Numbered from the stretch's first letter, positions 50,786 to 60,693 are shown. The stretch: DNA of 64,000 nucleotides from Streptomyces caeruleatus (GCF_001514235.1 NZ_KQ948924.1:751832-815831); one strand, 5' to 3'. The notes: generated from the sequence alone by a model not told the origin. Translations and numbers: made by a program.

Positions 50786-50949
50786 GAGTGCGGGTTCCTT
50801 CTTGATCGCGGGTGCTGACGGTTCGTCCGTGCAGGGCGCGCAAGAGGCAAGGAGGAGGTGCCGGCGACGGCTAAAAGTACTGAACGCGGGGGGTGTCGCA
50901 TGAGCGATCTCCTTGCAGATCAGCGCGCCGTGACGGACGCGTCGACTGA

Positions 50950-50963
50950 TGGAATCGCTCCCA
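50950..50963. promoter_or_regulatory. CebR-type operator, degenerate
   Basis: TGGAATCGCTCCCA matches the 14-bp consensus TGGGAGCGCTCCCA at 12 positions. It lies 165 bp upstream of the GH6 start. Confidence 0.7.
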
Positions 50964-51092
50964 CTGGTGTCAATGAAGCTAGCGCCAAGTGTCAGTAAAG
51001 GACAGAGGAGTTGCTGACTTTCCCTCAACTAAATCCGTCGAATCTTTTCGACTCTTCAAGCACCTTGACCCCTTGCACCCCCTTCCCCACTA

Positions 51093-51106
51093 TGGGAGCG
51101 CTCCCA
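51093..51106. promoter_or_regulatory. CebR operator, perfect palindrome
   Basis: TGGGAGCGCTCCCA, the exact CebR box known from Streptomyces cellulase genes, 47 bp before the GH48 GTG start. Cellobiose or cellotriose releases the LacI-type repressor CebR. The cebR gene is not in this window. Confidence 0.92.
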
Positions 51107-51152
51107 CTGGTTCAAGCCTTGACTTCTCCGAGCCGCAAGGAGGAACCAGCAC

Positions 51153-54068
51153 GTGCATCCCCCACGCAGACGCAGAACCGCACGACGGTTGTGGACCGCC
51201 GTCGTCGCGGCCCTGGCACTTCCCTTGGCCATGATGGGCACGAACTCGACGCCCGCCCAGGCAGCGGCACTTCAGTGCAGTGTCGACTACAAGACCAATG
51301 ACTGGGGCTCCGGCTTCACCGCGGATCTGACGATCACCAACCGCGGTACGGATGTCATCGACGGCTGGACGCTGACGTACGGCTACACGGGCAACCAGAA
51401 GCTCGGCAACGGCTGGAACGGGACCTGGTCCCAGTCCGGTCAGTCGATCACCGTGAAGAACGCCGGCCACAACGCGCGGATCACCGCCGGGGCCGCGGTG
51501 ACCACGGGCGCGCAGTTCAGCTACAGCGGCGGCAACGCCGCTCCGACGAACTTCGCGGTCAACGGCACCAGTTGCACCGGCGCCCACCAACCCCCGATCA
51601 CCGTGCTGACCAGCCCGGCAGCGGGCGCCGTCTACACGCAGGGCGACGCCGTCCCGCTCGCGGCCACGGCCGCGGCCGCCGACAACGCCACGATCAGCAA
51701 GGTGGAGTTCTACGACAACACCACGCTGCTGGGCACGGACACCACGGCGCCGTACTCGCTCTCGGTCTCAAGTTTGACCGTGGGCAGTCATTCGCTCCTC
51801 GCGAAGGCCTACGACAGCCTGGGCGCGTCCGCGGAGTCGACGCCGGTCGGCGTCACGGTCGCCTCGGGTCCCGCCGTGGTCACCTCGCAGACCCAACTCC
51901 CCGTCCAGCAGGGCAAGTCGGCCTCGTACGACGTCAAGCTGTCGACCCAGCCGTCGTCGAACGTCACCGTCACCACCGCCCGCACGACAGGCAACTCGGG
52001 CCTGTCGGTGACGGGCGGCGCCTCGCTCACCTTCACGCCCTCGAACTGGAACACCGCGCAGAAGGTGACCATCACGGCCAACTCCTCCGGCACCGGCGCG
52101 GCGACCTTCGAGTCGACGGCCACCGGGCATGCGAAGGCCACCGTCACGGCCACCCAGATCGCGGCGACGAAGGCGTACGACGCCCGCTTCCTGGAGCTGT
52201 ACGGCAAGATCACCAACCCGGCGAACGGCTACTTCTCGCCCGAGGGCATCCCCTACCACTCGGTCGAGACGCTGATCGTCGAGGCGCCGGACCACGGCCA
52301 CGAGACCACGTCCGAGGCCTACAGCTACCTTCTCTGGCTGCAGGCGATGTATGGCAAGGTCACGGGCGACTGGGCCAAGTTCAACGGGGCCTGGGAGATC
52401 ATGGAGAAGTACATGATCCCGACCCACGCCGACCAGCCGACCAACTCCTTCTACAACGCCTCGAAGCCGGCGACCTACGCGCCCGAGCTGGACACGCCGA
52501 ACGAGTACCCGGCGAAGCTGGACACCGGGGTGTCGGTCGGGTCCGACCCGATCGCCGGTGAGCTGAAGTCGGCGTACGGCACGGACGACGTCTACGGCAT
52601 GCACTGGCTCCAGGACGTCGACAACACCTACGGCTACGGCAACTCGCCGGGCAAGTGCGAGGCCGGGCCGTCGGACACCGGGCCGTCGTACATCAACACC
52701 TTCCAGCGCGGCGCGCAGGAGTCGGTGTGGGAGACGGTGCCGCAGCCGACCTGTGATCAGTTCAAGTACGGTGGCGCGAACGGGTACTTGGACCTCTTCA
52801 CCGGTGACGCCTCCTACGCCAAGCAGTGGAAGTTCACCAACGCCCCGGACGCCGACGCCCGTGCGGTGCAGGCCGCGTACTGGGCCGACAAGTGGGCCGA
52901 CGAGCAGGGCAAGGGCGGGGAGATCTCCGCGACCGTGGCCAAGGCCGCGAAGATGGGCGACTATCTGCGCTACGCGATGTACGACAAGTACTTCAAGAAG
53001 GTCGGCAACTGTGCGGGGGCTTCGAGTTGTCCCGCCGGCACCGGCAAGGACGCCTCGCACTACCTGCTCTCCTGGTACTACGCCTGGGGCGGCGCCACCG
53101 ACACCTCGGCGGGCTGGGCCTGGCGCATCGGATCCAGCCACGCGCACGGCGGCTACCAGAACCCGATGGCCGCGTACGCCCTGTCCAACTACGCCGACCT
53201 GAAGCCCAAGTCGGCGACGGGACAGGTGGACTGGGCCAAGTCGCTGGAGCGGCAGGTCGAGTTCTACCGGTGGCTCCAGTCCAGCGAGGGCGCGATAGCC
53301 GGTGGCGCGACCAACAGCTGGGCGGGTAGGTACGCGACGCCGCCCGCGGGCAAGTCGACCTTCTACGGCATGTACTACGACCAGCAGCCCGTCTACCACG
53401 ACCCGCCGTCCAACCAGTGGTTCGGCTTCCAGGCGTGGTCGATGGAGCGGGTGGCCGAGTACTACCAGCAGACGGGGAACGCGGCCGCGAAGGCCGTCCT
53501 CGACAAGTGGGTCGACTGGGCACTGTCGGAGACGACGGTCAACCCGGACGGTACGTTCCGCATCCCGTCGACGCTTCAGTGGTCGGGGCAGCCCGACACC
53601 TGGAACGCCTCGAGTCCGGGCGCCAACAACGGACTTCATGTCACCGTCGCCGACTACACCAATGACGTCGGCGTGGCGGCCGCGTACGCCAAGACCCTGA
53701 CGTACTACGCCGACCGCTCCGGTGACACGGCTGCCGCGACGACGGCGAAGGCGTTGCTGGACGGCATGTGGGACAACTACCAGGACGACCTCGGAATCGC
53801 CGTTCCGGAGACCCGCGCCGACTACAACCGCTTCGACGATCCGGTCTACGTGCCGAGCGGCTGGACCGGCACCATGCCGAACGGTGACGCGATCAACTCG
53901 TCGTCGACCTTCGAGTCGATCCGGTCGTTCTACGAGGACGATCCGGCGTGGTCGAAGATCGAGGCGTATCTCGCGGGTGGGGCGGCGCCGTCGTTCACGT
54001 ATCACCGGTTCTGGGCCCAGGCGGACATTGCGTTGGCCATGGGTTCGTATGCGGAGCTTCTCGAATAG
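51153..54068 (+). CDS. Secreted GH48 cellulose 1,4-beta-cellobiosidase (reducing end) with CBM2
   Basis: 971 residues from GTG 51153, with AAGGAGG 9 bp upstream. Signal peptide about 1-38 ([10 protein letters not shown], then [12 protein letters not shown], cleavage after AQA). CBM2 (about 40-138; [20 protein letters not shown]), an Ig-like domain (about 145-235; [20 protein letters not shown]), a second beta-sandwich domain (about 240-335; [20 protein letters not shown]), and the GH48 (alpha/alpha)6 barrel (about 345-971). Conserved barrel pieces: [20 protein letters not shown] (general acid Glu in HETTSEA, about 385) and [15 protein letters not shown]. Processive release of cellobiose from reducing ends, complementary to the divergent GH6 enzyme. 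Confidence 0.95.
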   Translation: MHPPRRRRTARRLWTAVVAALALPLAMMGTNSTPAQAAALQCSVDYKTNDWGSGFTADLTITNRGTDVIDGWTLTYGYTGNQKLGNGWNGTWSQSGQSITVKNAGHNARITAGAAVTTGAQFSYSGGNAAPTNFAVNGTSCTGAHQPPITVLTSPAAGAVYTQGDAVPLAATAAAADNATISKVEFYDNTTLLGTDTTAPYSLSVSSLTVGSHSLLAKAYDSLGASAESTPVGVTVASGPAVVTSQTQLPVQQGKSASYDVKLSTQPSSNVTVTTARTTGNSGLSVTGGASLTFTPSNWNTAQKVTITANSSGTGAATFESTATGHAKATVTATQIAATKAYDARFLELYGKITNPANGYFSPEGIPYHSVETLIVEAPDHGHETTSEAYSYLLWLQAMYGKVTGDWAKFNGAWEIMEKYMIPTHADQPTNSFYNASKPATYAPELDTPNEYPAKLDTGVSVGSDPIAGELKSAYGTDDVYGMHWLQDVDNTYGYGNSPGKCEAGPSDTGPSYINTFQRGAQESVWETVPQPTCDQFKYGGANGYLDLFTGDASYAKQWKFTNAPDADARAVQAAYWADKWADEQGKGGEISATVAKAAKMGDYLRYAMYDKYFKKVGNCAGASSCPAGTGKDASHYLLSWYYAWGGATDTSAGWAWRIGSSHAHGGYQNPMAAYALSNYADLKPKSATGQVDWAKSLERQVEFYRWLQSSEGAIAGGATNSWAGRYATPPAGKSTFYGMYYDQQPVYHDPPSNQWFGFQAWSMERVAEYYQQTGNAAAKAVLDKWVDWALSETTVNPDGTFRIPSTLQWSGQPDTWNASSPGANNGLHVTVADYTNDVGVAAAYAKTLTYYADRSGDTAAATTAKALLDGMWDNYQDDLGIAVPETRADYNRFDDPVYVPSGWTGTMPNGDAINSSSTFESIRSFYEDDPAWSKIEAYLAGGAAPSFTYHRFWAQADIALAMGSYAELLE

Positions 54069-54120
54069 TCCCCCGCCGGGCGCTCCGCGGGTTGGGCCGT
54101 GTTTCGACTGCGGGTCCGAT

Positions 54121-54150
54121 GTGGCTGGTCGCGCAGTTCCCCGCGCCCCC
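54121..54150 (+). repeat. Dispersed 3'-flank element (downstream of GH48 gene)
   Basis: GTGGCTGGTCGCGCAGTTCC then CCGCGCCCCC, preceded by GTTTCGACTGCGGGTCCGAT. Same element as 49001-49036 and in sense orientation relative to the gene upstream, 52 bp after the GH48 stop. Confidence 0.8.
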
Positions 54151-54211
54151 AAAACAGGGCGTGGCAGATCACGGCGTTTCCTCGGAACCGCCTGAAAGGC
54201 TCCGCGTGCGT

Positions 54212-54236
54212 GGTCCCGTTACCTGACAGCGGGACC
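54212..54236 (+). terminator. Weak hairpin between GH48 and GH74 genes
   Basis: GGTCCCG (54212-54218) pairs with CGGGACC (54230-54236) with an 11-nt loop. A second GC-rich hairpin lies in the GH74 leader (about 54242-54278). Confidence 0.45.
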
Positions 54237-54295
54237 GACCGGCCGGGCGGCCCCCTCCCGCACTGGGGGTCGCCCGGCAACTCTCGCACCGCACG

Positions 54296-54307
54296 GAAAG
54301 CGCTTGC
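54296..54307. promoter_or_regulatory. Possible LacI-type operator before the GH74 gene
   Basis: GGAAAGCGCTTGCC contains the 8-bp palindrome AAGCGCTT (54298-54305) and the AGCGCT core of the CebR box. It lies 32 bp before the GH74 start. Regulator unknown. Confidence 0.4.
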
Positions 54308-54336
54308 CCCCACTCCTCTTTCCGGAAAGGACCCCC

Positions 54337-57006
54337 GTGCGAAGAACCCGCATCCTCACGGCCGTACTCGCACTCGCGGCCGGCCTGCTCGCCGGCACCC
54401 CGACCGCGCTGGCGGCGCCTGCCGCGCGGGACGTGTCGGTCAGGGCCGACAGCTACACCTGGAAGAACGCCCGTATCGACGGCGGCGGTTTCGTGCCCGG
54501 CATCGTCTTCAACCGCAAGGAGAAGAACCTCGCCTACGCCCGTACGGACATCGGCGGAGCCTACCGCTGGCAGCAGGCGTCGAAGACGTGGACGCCGTTG
54601 CTGGACTCGGTCGGGTGGGACGACTGGGGGCATACGGGGGTGGTGAGCCTGGCGTCGGACGCCGTGGACCCGGATCGGGTGTACGCGGCGGTCGGGACGT
54701 ACACCAACAGCTGGGACCCGACGAACGGCGCGGTGCTGCGGTCCTCGGACCGGGGCGCGAGCTGGCAGAAGGCGGATCTGCCGTTCAAGCTGGGCGGGAA
54801 CATGCCGGGGCGCGGCATGGGTGAGCGGCTGGCGGTCGACCCGAACCGGAACAGCGTGTTGTATCTGGGCGCGCCCAGCGGCAAGGGGTTGTGGCGGTCG
54901 ACGGACTCCGGGGCGAGCTGGTCGCAGGTGGCTAACTTCCCCAACGTCGGCAACTACGCGCAGGATCCGAGCGACACCAGTGGGTACGCCAGCGACAACC
55001 AGGGGATCGTCTGGGTCACCTTCGACGAGTCCACGGGGACGTCCGGGAGCGCGACCAGGACCATCTACGTGGGGGTCGCCGACAAGGACAACGCCGTGTA
55101 CCGGTCGACGGACGCGGGCGCGACCTGGTCGCGGGTCGCCGGGCAGCCGACGGGGTATCTGGCGCACAAGGGTGTCCTGGACGCGGCGAACGGCTATCTG
55201 TATCTCGCGTACAGCGACAAGGGCGGGCCGTACGACGGCGGCAAGGGCCAGTTGTGGCGGTACGCGACGGCGAGCGGCACCTGGACGAACATCAGCCCGG
55301 TCGCCGAGGCCGACACCTACTACGGCTTCGCCGGTCTGACCGTCGACCGGCAGAAGCCCGGCACGGTGATGGCTACGGCGTACAGCTCCTGGTGGCCGGA
55401 CACCCAGATCTTCCGTTCGACGGACAGCGGCGGGACCTGGACGAAGGCGTGGGACTACACGTCGTATCCCGACCGCGCCAACCGGTACACGATGGACGTC
55501 TCGTCGTCGCCGTGGCTGACCTGGGGCGCGAACCCGTCCCCGCCCGAGCAGACGCCGAAGCTGGGCTGGATGACGGAGGCGCTGGAGATCGACCCGTTCG
55601 ACTCGAACCGGATGATGTACGGGACGGGCGCGACGATCTACGGCACGGAGGACCTGACGAAGTGGGACAGCGGCAGCCAGTTCGCCATCAGGCCGATGGT
55701 GCAGGGCCTGGAGGAGACGGCCGTCAACGACCTCGCCTCGCCGCCCTCGGGCGCGCCGCTGCTCAGCGCGCTGGGTGACATCGGCGGCTTCCGGCACACG
55801 GACCTCACCAAGGTGCCGTCGATGATGTTCACCCAGCCGAACTTCACCACGACGACGAGCCTGGACTACGCCGAGTCCAGCCCGAACACCGTCGTAAGGG
55901 TCGGCAATCTCGACTCCGGCCCGCACATCGCCTTCTCGACGGACAACGGCGCCAACTGGTTCGCGGGGACCGACCCATCGGGCGTCAGCGGCGGCGGTAC
56001 GGTCGCCGCGGCGGCGGACGGCAGCCGGTTCGTGTGGAGCCCGGCCGGTACGGGCGTGCAGTACGCGACCGGGTTCGGCAACTCCTGGCAGGCGTCGAGC
56101 GGGATCCCGGCCGGGGCGGTGGTCGAGTCGGACCGGGTCGACCCGAAGACCTTCTACGGCTTCAAGTCCGGGAAGTTCTACGTCAGTTCGGACGGCGGCG
56201 CGACCTTCACGGCGTCGGCGGCCACCGGGCTGCCGAGTGGGGACAGCGTGCGCTTCAAGGCGCTGCCCGGCGTGCAGGGCGACGTGTGGCTGGCGGGCGG
56301 TGCGACGGACGGGGCGTACGGTCTGTGGCACTCGACGGACGGCGGCGCGAGCTTCACCAAGCTCGCGAACGTCGAGCAGGCCGACGCGATCGGCTTCGGG
56401 AAGGCGGCGCCGGGAGCGTCGTACCAGACCCTGTACACCAGCGCGAAGATCGCCGGTGTACGCGGCATCTTCCGCTCCACCGACAAGGGCGCGACCTGGA
56501 CCCGCGTCAACGACGACGCCCACCAGTGGGGTTGGACGGGCGCGGCGATCACGGGTGACCCCCGGGTGTACGGGCGGGTGTACGTGGCGACCAACGGGCG
56601 TGGTGTCATCTACGGCGAGACGGCCGACGGTGGCACCACGGATCCCGACCCGGACCCCGACCCGGATCCGGACCCCACGCCGACCGGGGCCTGCGCGGTG
56701 ACGTACAAGGTCACCAACCAGTGGTCGGGTGGTTTCCAGGCCGACGTACAGCTGTCCAACACCGGTTCGGGCGCCTGGAGCGGCTGGTCCCTCGGCTGGT
56801 CCTTCGCGGACGGGCAGCGGATCACCCAGGTCTGGAACGCCGAGCACACCCAGTCCGGTTCGGCGGTGACCGCGAAGAACGTGGGCTGGAACGGCAGCGT
56901 TGCGCCCGGCTCGTCCGTGAGCTTCGGCTTCACGGGAAGCTGGTCGGCGGCGAACGCCGAGCCGACGACCTTCAAGCTGGGCGAGCAGACCTGCACGGTG
57001 AGTTGA
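54337..57006 (+). CDS. Secreted GH74 xyloglucanase with C-terminal CBM2
   Basis: 889 residues from GTG 54337 (AAAGGA upstream); the longer TTG 54304 start would add a Pro-rich segment. Signal peptide about 1-33. GH74 tandem seven-bladed propellers (about 40-760): YTWKNARIDGGGFVPGIVF, YARTDIGGAYRW, GHTGVVSLASDAVDPDRVY, SPWLTWGANPSPPEQTPKLG and DIGGFRHTDL. Catalytic Asp residues probably lie in ARTDIGGAY (about 70) and in the second-domain GDIGGFRH (about 485). Asp/Pro linker about 767-785, then CBM2 (about 786-889; CAVTYKVTNQWSGGFQADV, WSGWSLGWSF). It cleaves xyloglucan backbones. Beside the GH6/GH48 pair it completes attack on primary-wall glucans. Confidence 0.93.
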   Translation: MRRTRILTAVLALAAGLLAGTPTALAAPAARDVSVRADSYTWKNARIDGGGFVPGIVFNRKEKNLAYARTDIGGAYRWQQASKTWTPLLDSVGWDDWGHTGVVSLASDAVDPDRVYAAVGTYTNSWDPTNGAVLRSSDRGASWQKADLPFKLGGNMPGRGMGERLAVDPNRNSVLYLGAPSGKGLWRSTDSGASWSQVANFPNVGNYAQDPSDTSGYASDNQGIVWVTFDESTGTSGSATRTIYVGVADKDNAVYRSTDAGATWSRVAGQPTGYLAHKGVLDAANGYLYLAYSDKGGPYDGGKGQLWRYATASGTWTNISPVAEADTYYGFAGLTVDRQKPGTVMATAYSSWWPDTQIFRSTDSGGTWTKAWDYTSYPDRANRYTMDVSSSPWLTWGANPSPPEQTPKLGWMTEALEIDPFDSNRMMYGTGATIYGTEDLTKWDSGSQFAIRPMVQGLEETAVNDLASPPSGAPLLSALGDIGGFRHTDLTKVPSMMFTQPNFTTTTSLDYAESSPNTVVRVGNLDSGPHIAFSTDNGANWFAGTDPSGVSGGGTVAAAADGSRFVWSPAGTGVQYATGFGNSWQASSGIPAGAVVESDRVDPKTFYGFKSGKFYVSSDGGATFTASAATGLPSGDSVRFKALPGVQGDVWLAGGATDGAYGLWHSTDGGASFTKLANVEQADAIGFGKAAPGASYQTLYTSAKIAGVRGIFRSTDKGATWTRVNDDAHQWGWTGAAITGDPRVYGRVYVATNGRGVIYGETADGGTTDPDPDPDPDPDPTPTGACAVTYKVTNQWSGGFQADVQLSNTGSGAWSGWSLGWSFADGQRITQVWNAEHTQSGSAVTAKNVGWNGSVAPGSSVSFGFTGSWSAANAEPTTFKLGEQTCTVS

Positions 57007-57022
57007 ACTGAAATGGGCGAGC

Positions 57023-57059
57023 CCGGGGGCGCGTGCGCTTGGTGCGCACGCGCCCCCGG
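57023..57059. terminator. Bidirectional terminator
   Basis: Perfect 16-bp inverted repeat (57023-57038 with 57044-57059), loop 5 nt, between the convergent GH74 and DUF4352 genes. Confidence 0.88.
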
Positions 57060-57065
57060 TGCTGT

Positions 57066-57671
57066 CTACGACAGCTTCCACTCCCCGATCTGCTCCGCGA
57101 AGCCGGAGTCCATCCCGAAGGTGACGGTGGCGGCCTTCGACGCCTTCGGCAGCTCGAACACGATCCAGCCGAGCGTCTTCGCGCCGGGCTTCAGCCGGAC
57201 GTCCGACGACATCGACGGGCCGGCCGTGATGTCGGCGAGCACGGTCCCGAACTGCTGGCCCTGGTCGTCGGTCATCTTCGCCCCGTTCACGGGAGCGTCG
57301 GAGTAGACCTTGGTGCCGGTGTTGACCAGCTGGAACTGCACGCCGATCCACCGGTTGCCGGACTCGGGCGCGAAGAACTCGTCGCCGGACCTGGCGTTGT
57401 CGGCGACCTTCACGACGGTGACATCGAGTCCGCTGCCGGCCTCCATGCCCTTGAGCGCCAGCGTGTCGCCGACCTTGGCGACCTCGGGCGCGGCGCTGCT
57501 CTTCTCGGCGGGGGCCTCCTTCTCGGCGGCGCCCTCGGCCGTGGCGGAGGCCTTCGCCTTCGGCTTGTCGACGACCTCGTCGCCGGAGCCGGAACCACAG
57601 GCCGTCAGACCGAGCGCGGCGACGGCGACAGCCGCGGTGGCGGCGAGACGTATGCGGGTGTGGTGGACCAT
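57066..57671 (-). CDS. DUF4352-domain lipoprotein
   Basis: 201 residues from ATG 57671 (GGGGAGA upstream). The lipobox is LGLTACGSG (Cys at about residue 25), so the protein is anchored on the outer face of the membrane. A Lys/Ala/Glu linker follows (about 32-62), then the DUF4352 Ig-like fold (about 70-200; GSGLDVTVVKVADNARSGDEF, NRWIGVQFQLVNTGTKVY, WIVFELPKASKAATVTFG). DUF4352 domains resemble the MPT63/TelA immunoglobulin fold and have no known enzymatic role. It is located between cell-wall-degrading genes but with its own strand and terminator; no functional link is evident. Confidence 0.87.
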   Translation of the reverse strand: MVHHTRIRLAATAAVAVAALGLTACGSGSGDEVVDKPKAKASATAEGAAEKEAPAEKSSAAPEVAKVGDTLALKGMEAGSGLDVTVVKVADNARSGDEFFAPESGNRWIGVQFQLVNTGTKVYSDAPVNGAKMTDDQGQQFGTVLADITAGPSMSSDVRLKPGAKTLGWIVFELPKASKAATVTFGMDSGFAEQIGEWKLS

Positions 57672-57766
57672 GTTCTCCCCAGGTTTCGGTGGTACGCATG
57701 TGAAGGACCCGTAAAGAACCTGCATGGTTGTACGGCTCACCGAAAAATTCCGGGGACAAGAGGCAA

Positions 57767-57800
57767 CCCGGCAGCCCGATGTGACGTCGGGGCTGCCGGG
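57767..57800 (-). terminator. Terminator downstream of the PL11 gene
   Basis: CCCGGCAGCCC (57767-57777) pairs perfectly with GGGCTGCCGGG (57790-57800), loop 12 nt, 21 bp after the PL11 stop. Confidence 0.8.
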
Positions 57801-57821
57801 CTGGGCGGTGGTCGTCCGCGC

Positions 57822-59696
57822 TCAGGGCGTGAAGACGCTCGGCCGAGGTGCCGTGGCCATGCCGTTGCCGATGAAGAAGCTCGGGTGCGGTGGCTGGTTG
57901 TAGGCGGTGTTCTGCCAGGCCAGGGCCGTGCGGTACATCGGGTCGTGCAGGAGCGTCGTGATCTTGGTGTTGGTCTCGACCGGGGTCGAGTAGATCCTCA
58001 GCGCCGTGTTGCCGCTGGTGCGCCAGATGACCTCCTCGCGCCAGTCGCCGAGGATGTCGCCGGAGAGGACGGGCGTCGCCTTGGTGCCGTTGTTGGAGGA
58101 GACGCCGGAGCCGGTGAGCAGGCGGGTGTCGCCGGACGTGCCGTACTTGTCGATGCGGGTGCCGTCGAGGAGTTCGCGGACGGGATCGCCGTCCCACCAG
58201 GACAGGAAGTTGATACTGGACGGCTCCCGGCCGAGCGAGGCGCCGGTCGCCGAGCGCAGGGTCGTGTCGGAGGCGGACCACGCCTCCGCCCCCGGGCTGC
58301 CGGCGTAGATGTCGCCCGCGACACCGCGGCCGTTGTCGGCGCCCGACCCCGTCTGCCACAGGATCTGCCCGGTGCGCGCGTCGGCCATCCAGGAGCCGGG
58401 CTTGCTGGTGTCCTCCGAGACCTTGAAGTACTCCAGGCCCGCCCGGGACGGGTTGAGGTCGCCCACGTGGCCGGCGTCGCCGTGCCCGAGCTTGGTGGTC
58501 CACAACCCCCAGCCGTTGTCGTCCACGGTCATGGCGCCGTACACGATCTCGTCCTTGCCGTCGCCGTCGACGTCGGCGACGGACAGGCTGTGGTTGCCCT
58601 GACCGTCGTAGCCCTGCCCCGCGTTGGTGGAGGAGTTGGTGTCGAAGGTCCAGCGGCGGGTGAACTGGCCGCCTCGCCAGTCCCAGGCGGCGATCACCGT
58701 GCGGGTGTAGTAGCCGCGGGCCATGACGAGCGAGGGGCGGGCGCCGTCCAGGTAGGCCGTGCCGGCCAGGAAGCGGTCGACCCGGTTGCCGTAGGAGTCG
58801 CCCCAGGACGACACGGTGCCGCGCGCCGGGACGTAGTCGACCGTCCCCATCGCCTTGCCGGTCTGCCCGTTGAACATCGTCAGGTACTCGGGCCCGGAGA
58901 GGATGTACCCGCTGGAATTGCGGTGGTCGGCCGACGAGCTGCCGATCACCGCGCCGGTGCCGTCCCGGGTGCCGTCCGCCGTCTTCGTGGCGACCTCGGC
59001 CTTGCCGTCGCCGTCGTAGTCGTACACCTGGAACTGCGTGTAGTGCGCGCCGGAGCGGATGTTGCGGCCGAGGTCGATCCGCCACAGCCGGGTGCCGTCG
59101 AGCTTGACGCCGTCGAGGAACGTGCTGCCGGTGTAGCCGGACTGGGAGTTGTCCTTGGCGTTGGTGGGCTGCCACTTCAGGACGATGTCGAGGGCGCCGT
59201 CGCCGTCGAGGTCGCCGACCGAGGCGTCGTTGGCCTCGTAGGTGTACGCCACTCCGTCCGGGGTCGTGCCGCCGGCGGGCGGGCTGATCGGGACGTCCTT
59301 GTACCCCGTGCGGAATTGGACGGCGTGCACGGAGTCGCCCTGCTCCACGCCGCCCACGATCGGGCGGACCGTGTAGTCGGCCTGCTCGGGGGCGCCGGAG
59401 TGGAAGTAGTTCGTGGAGCCGGTGATCGGGGTCGGGTTGACCTTCGTGCCGGCCCGGTAGACGTTGAAGGAGACGTCGTTCGGGTCGGTGCCGAGCCAGC
59501 GCCAGCTGACCAGGTTGCCGCTGGAGGTGTGGACGCTCACCACACCCCGGTCGAGGGCCTCGACCTGGCGTGCGGTGGCCGCCTCCGCCGTGCCGACGCC
59601 GCTCAGGGCGGTGAGCCCGGCGGCGACGAGGGCGGCGGTGGCGAGCGTCGCGGAGAGGGCGGCGCGGCGTCTGCGGTGCTTGCGCGGGTGCTGCAC
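57822..59696 (-). CDS. Secreted PL11 rhamnogalacturonan endolyase
   Basis: 624 residues from GTG 59696 with GAGGAGG 8 bp upstream; the longer frame lacks an SD. Signal peptide: KHRRRRAALSATL then an Ala/Val stretch, cleavage after AEA (about 38). PL11 eight-bladed propeller: RQVEALDRGVVSVHTSSGNL (about 42), GTDPNDVSFNVYRAG, and repeated calcium-binding DGDGK-type blades (GDLDGDGALDIVLKW, DYDGDGKAEVATKT, ADVDGDGKDEIVYG). Near the C-terminus comes LGDWREEVIWRTSGNTALRI. It cleaves the rhamnogalacturonan-I backbone by beta-elimination. No CBM. Its presence next to GH6, GH48 and GH74 genes indicates a locus for whole plant-wall degradation. Confidence 0.94.
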   Translation of the reverse strand: MQHPRKHRRRRAALSATLATAALVAAGLTALSGVGTAEAATARQVEALDRGVVSVHTSSGNLVSWRWLGTDPNDVSFNVYRAGTKVNPTPITGSTNYFHSGAPEQADYTVRPIVGGVEQGDSVHAVQFRTGYKDVPISPPAGGTTPDGVAYTYEANDASVGDLDGDGALDIVLKWQPTNAKDNSQSGYTGSTFLDGVKLDGTRLWRIDLGRNIRSGAHYTQFQVYDYDGDGKAEVATKTADGTRDGTGAVIGSSSADHRNSSGYILSGPEYLTMFNGQTGKAMGTVDYVPARGTVSSWGDSYGNRVDRFLAGTAYLDGARPSLVMARGYYTRTVIAAWDWRGGQFTRRWTFDTNSSTNAGQGYDGQGNHSLSVADVDGDGKDEIVYGAMTVDDNGWGLWTTKLGHGDAGHVGDLNPSRAGLEYFKVSEDTSKPGSWMADARTGQILWQTGSGADNGRGVAGDIYAGSPGAEAWSASDTTLRSATGASLGREPSSINFLSWWDGDPVRELLDGTRIDKYGTSGDTRLLTGSGVSSNNGTKATPVLSGDILGDWREEVIWRTSGNTALRIYSTPVETNTKITTLLHDPMYRTALAWQNTAYNQPPHPSFFIGNGMATAPRPSVFTP

Positions 59697-59736
59697 GTGA
59701 CGTACCTCCTCGGGAGGACGGACGGATTCCGTTCCC

Positions 59737-60693
59737 TCAGTCGTCGCCGTGCGCGCGGAAGTTGCCGTATCTCTCGGCCAGTTCGGCCACCGTCCGGGCG
59801 ATCCGCTCACGCAGCTCGGGCGGTTCGAGCACCTCGATGCCGGTGCCCAGGCGCAGGAACTCGGCGTGGGCGTGGTCGACGGACTCGACGGGGACGGTGA
59901 CCGTCGTCCAACCGTCCTTCTGCGTACGGTGGTCGGTCGCCCGGTCGAGGGTCACGCCGGGGGCCAGCCGCACGACCGCCGCACGGCGGTACAACCGGTC
60001 GTGGAAGTCGCGCTGGTACGCGCTCCAGTACGCGGCGAGATCGAAGTCGTGCGGGTGCGTGAACTCCTCATCCACGGCCGCGAGTTGGATGATCTGGTCG
60101 ACGCGGTAGGTGCGGGGGCCGGGGCCCGCGACGACGTACCAGCGGCCCGCCTTCAGGACCAGGCCGTACGGCTCCAGGCGGCGCTCCACGTCGGTGGGTT
60201 CGCGCCAGCGGCGGTACAGGACGTGCAGGACGCGGCTGTCCCAGACCGCGTCGGCGACCGCCGGGAGGTACGGCGTCTCGTCGGCGCCGGCGTACCAGCC
60301 GGGTGCGTCGAGGTGGAAGCGGCCGCTGATCCGGTCGGCGTGGCCGCGCAGTTCGGGTGGCAGGGCGGCGCGGACCTTGAGCTGGGCGGCGGCCAGGACC
60401 GAGCCGAGGCCGAGCTGGGCGGCGGGGCCGGGCGCTCCGGCGAGGAAGAGGGCCTCGGCCTCGTCGGCGTTGAGTCCGGTGAGGCGGGTGCGGTAGCCGT
60501 CGAGGAGGCGGTAGCCACCGGCGTGTCCCGCGTCGCCGTAGAGCGGGACACCGGCCGCGCCCAGCGCCTCCACGTCCCGGTACACCGTGCGGACCGACAC
60601 CTCCAGCTCCTCGGCGAGCTGGGCGGCGGTCATCCGGCCGCGGGTCTGGAGCAGCAGGAGGATCGAGACGAGTCGGCTGGACTTCACTGACAC
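59737..60693 (-). CDS. WYL-domain transcriptional regulator (YafY/DeoR-like)
   Basis: 318 residues from GTG 60693; GTG 60687 is equally possible. HTH_11 N-terminus (RLVSILLLLQTRGRMTAAQL about 6-25; ELEVSVRTVYRDVEALGAAG about 29-48), then the WYL domain with EPYGLVLKAGRWYVVAGP (about 170; the WYV at the WYL position) and the C-terminal WCX region (GWTTVTVPVESVDHAHAEFL, about 255). Such regulators sense nucleic-acid-like or other ligands and usually control neighbouring genes. Divergent from 60727-61679 with only a 33-bp gap, so it probably regulates those two genes. Confidence 0.9.
   Translation of the reverse strand: MSVKSSRLVSILLLLQTRGRMTAAQLAEELEVSVRTVYRDVEALGAAGVPLYGDAGHAGGYRLLDGYRTRLTGLNADEAEALFLAGAPGPAAQLGLGSVLAAAQLKVRAALPPELRGHADRISGRFHLDAPGWYAGADETPYLPAVADAVWDSRVLHVLYRRWREPTDVERRLEPYGLVLKAGRWYVVAGPGPRTYRVDQIIQLAAVDEEFTHPHDFDLAAYWSAYQRDFHDRLYRRAAVVRLAPGVTLDRATDHRTQKDGWTTVTVPVESVDHAHAEFLRLGTGIEVLEPPELRERIARTVAELAERYGNFRAHGDD

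Larger units (their letters stand above)
50786..51152. other. Divergent GH6/GH48 promoter region
   Basis: 367 bp with no gene. It holds two CebR-type boxes (50950-50963, degenerate; 51093-51106, perfect), and an AT-richer patch (50975-51060; TAAAGGACAGAGGAGTTGCTG, AACTAAATCCG) likely to contain both promoters. Confidence 0.7.

Noticed and set aside
54169-59175. A 1668-codon open frame on the - strand
   Set aside because: It lies antisense to the GH74 gene and out of frame to DUF4352 and PL11; Arg/Pro-rich without domains.
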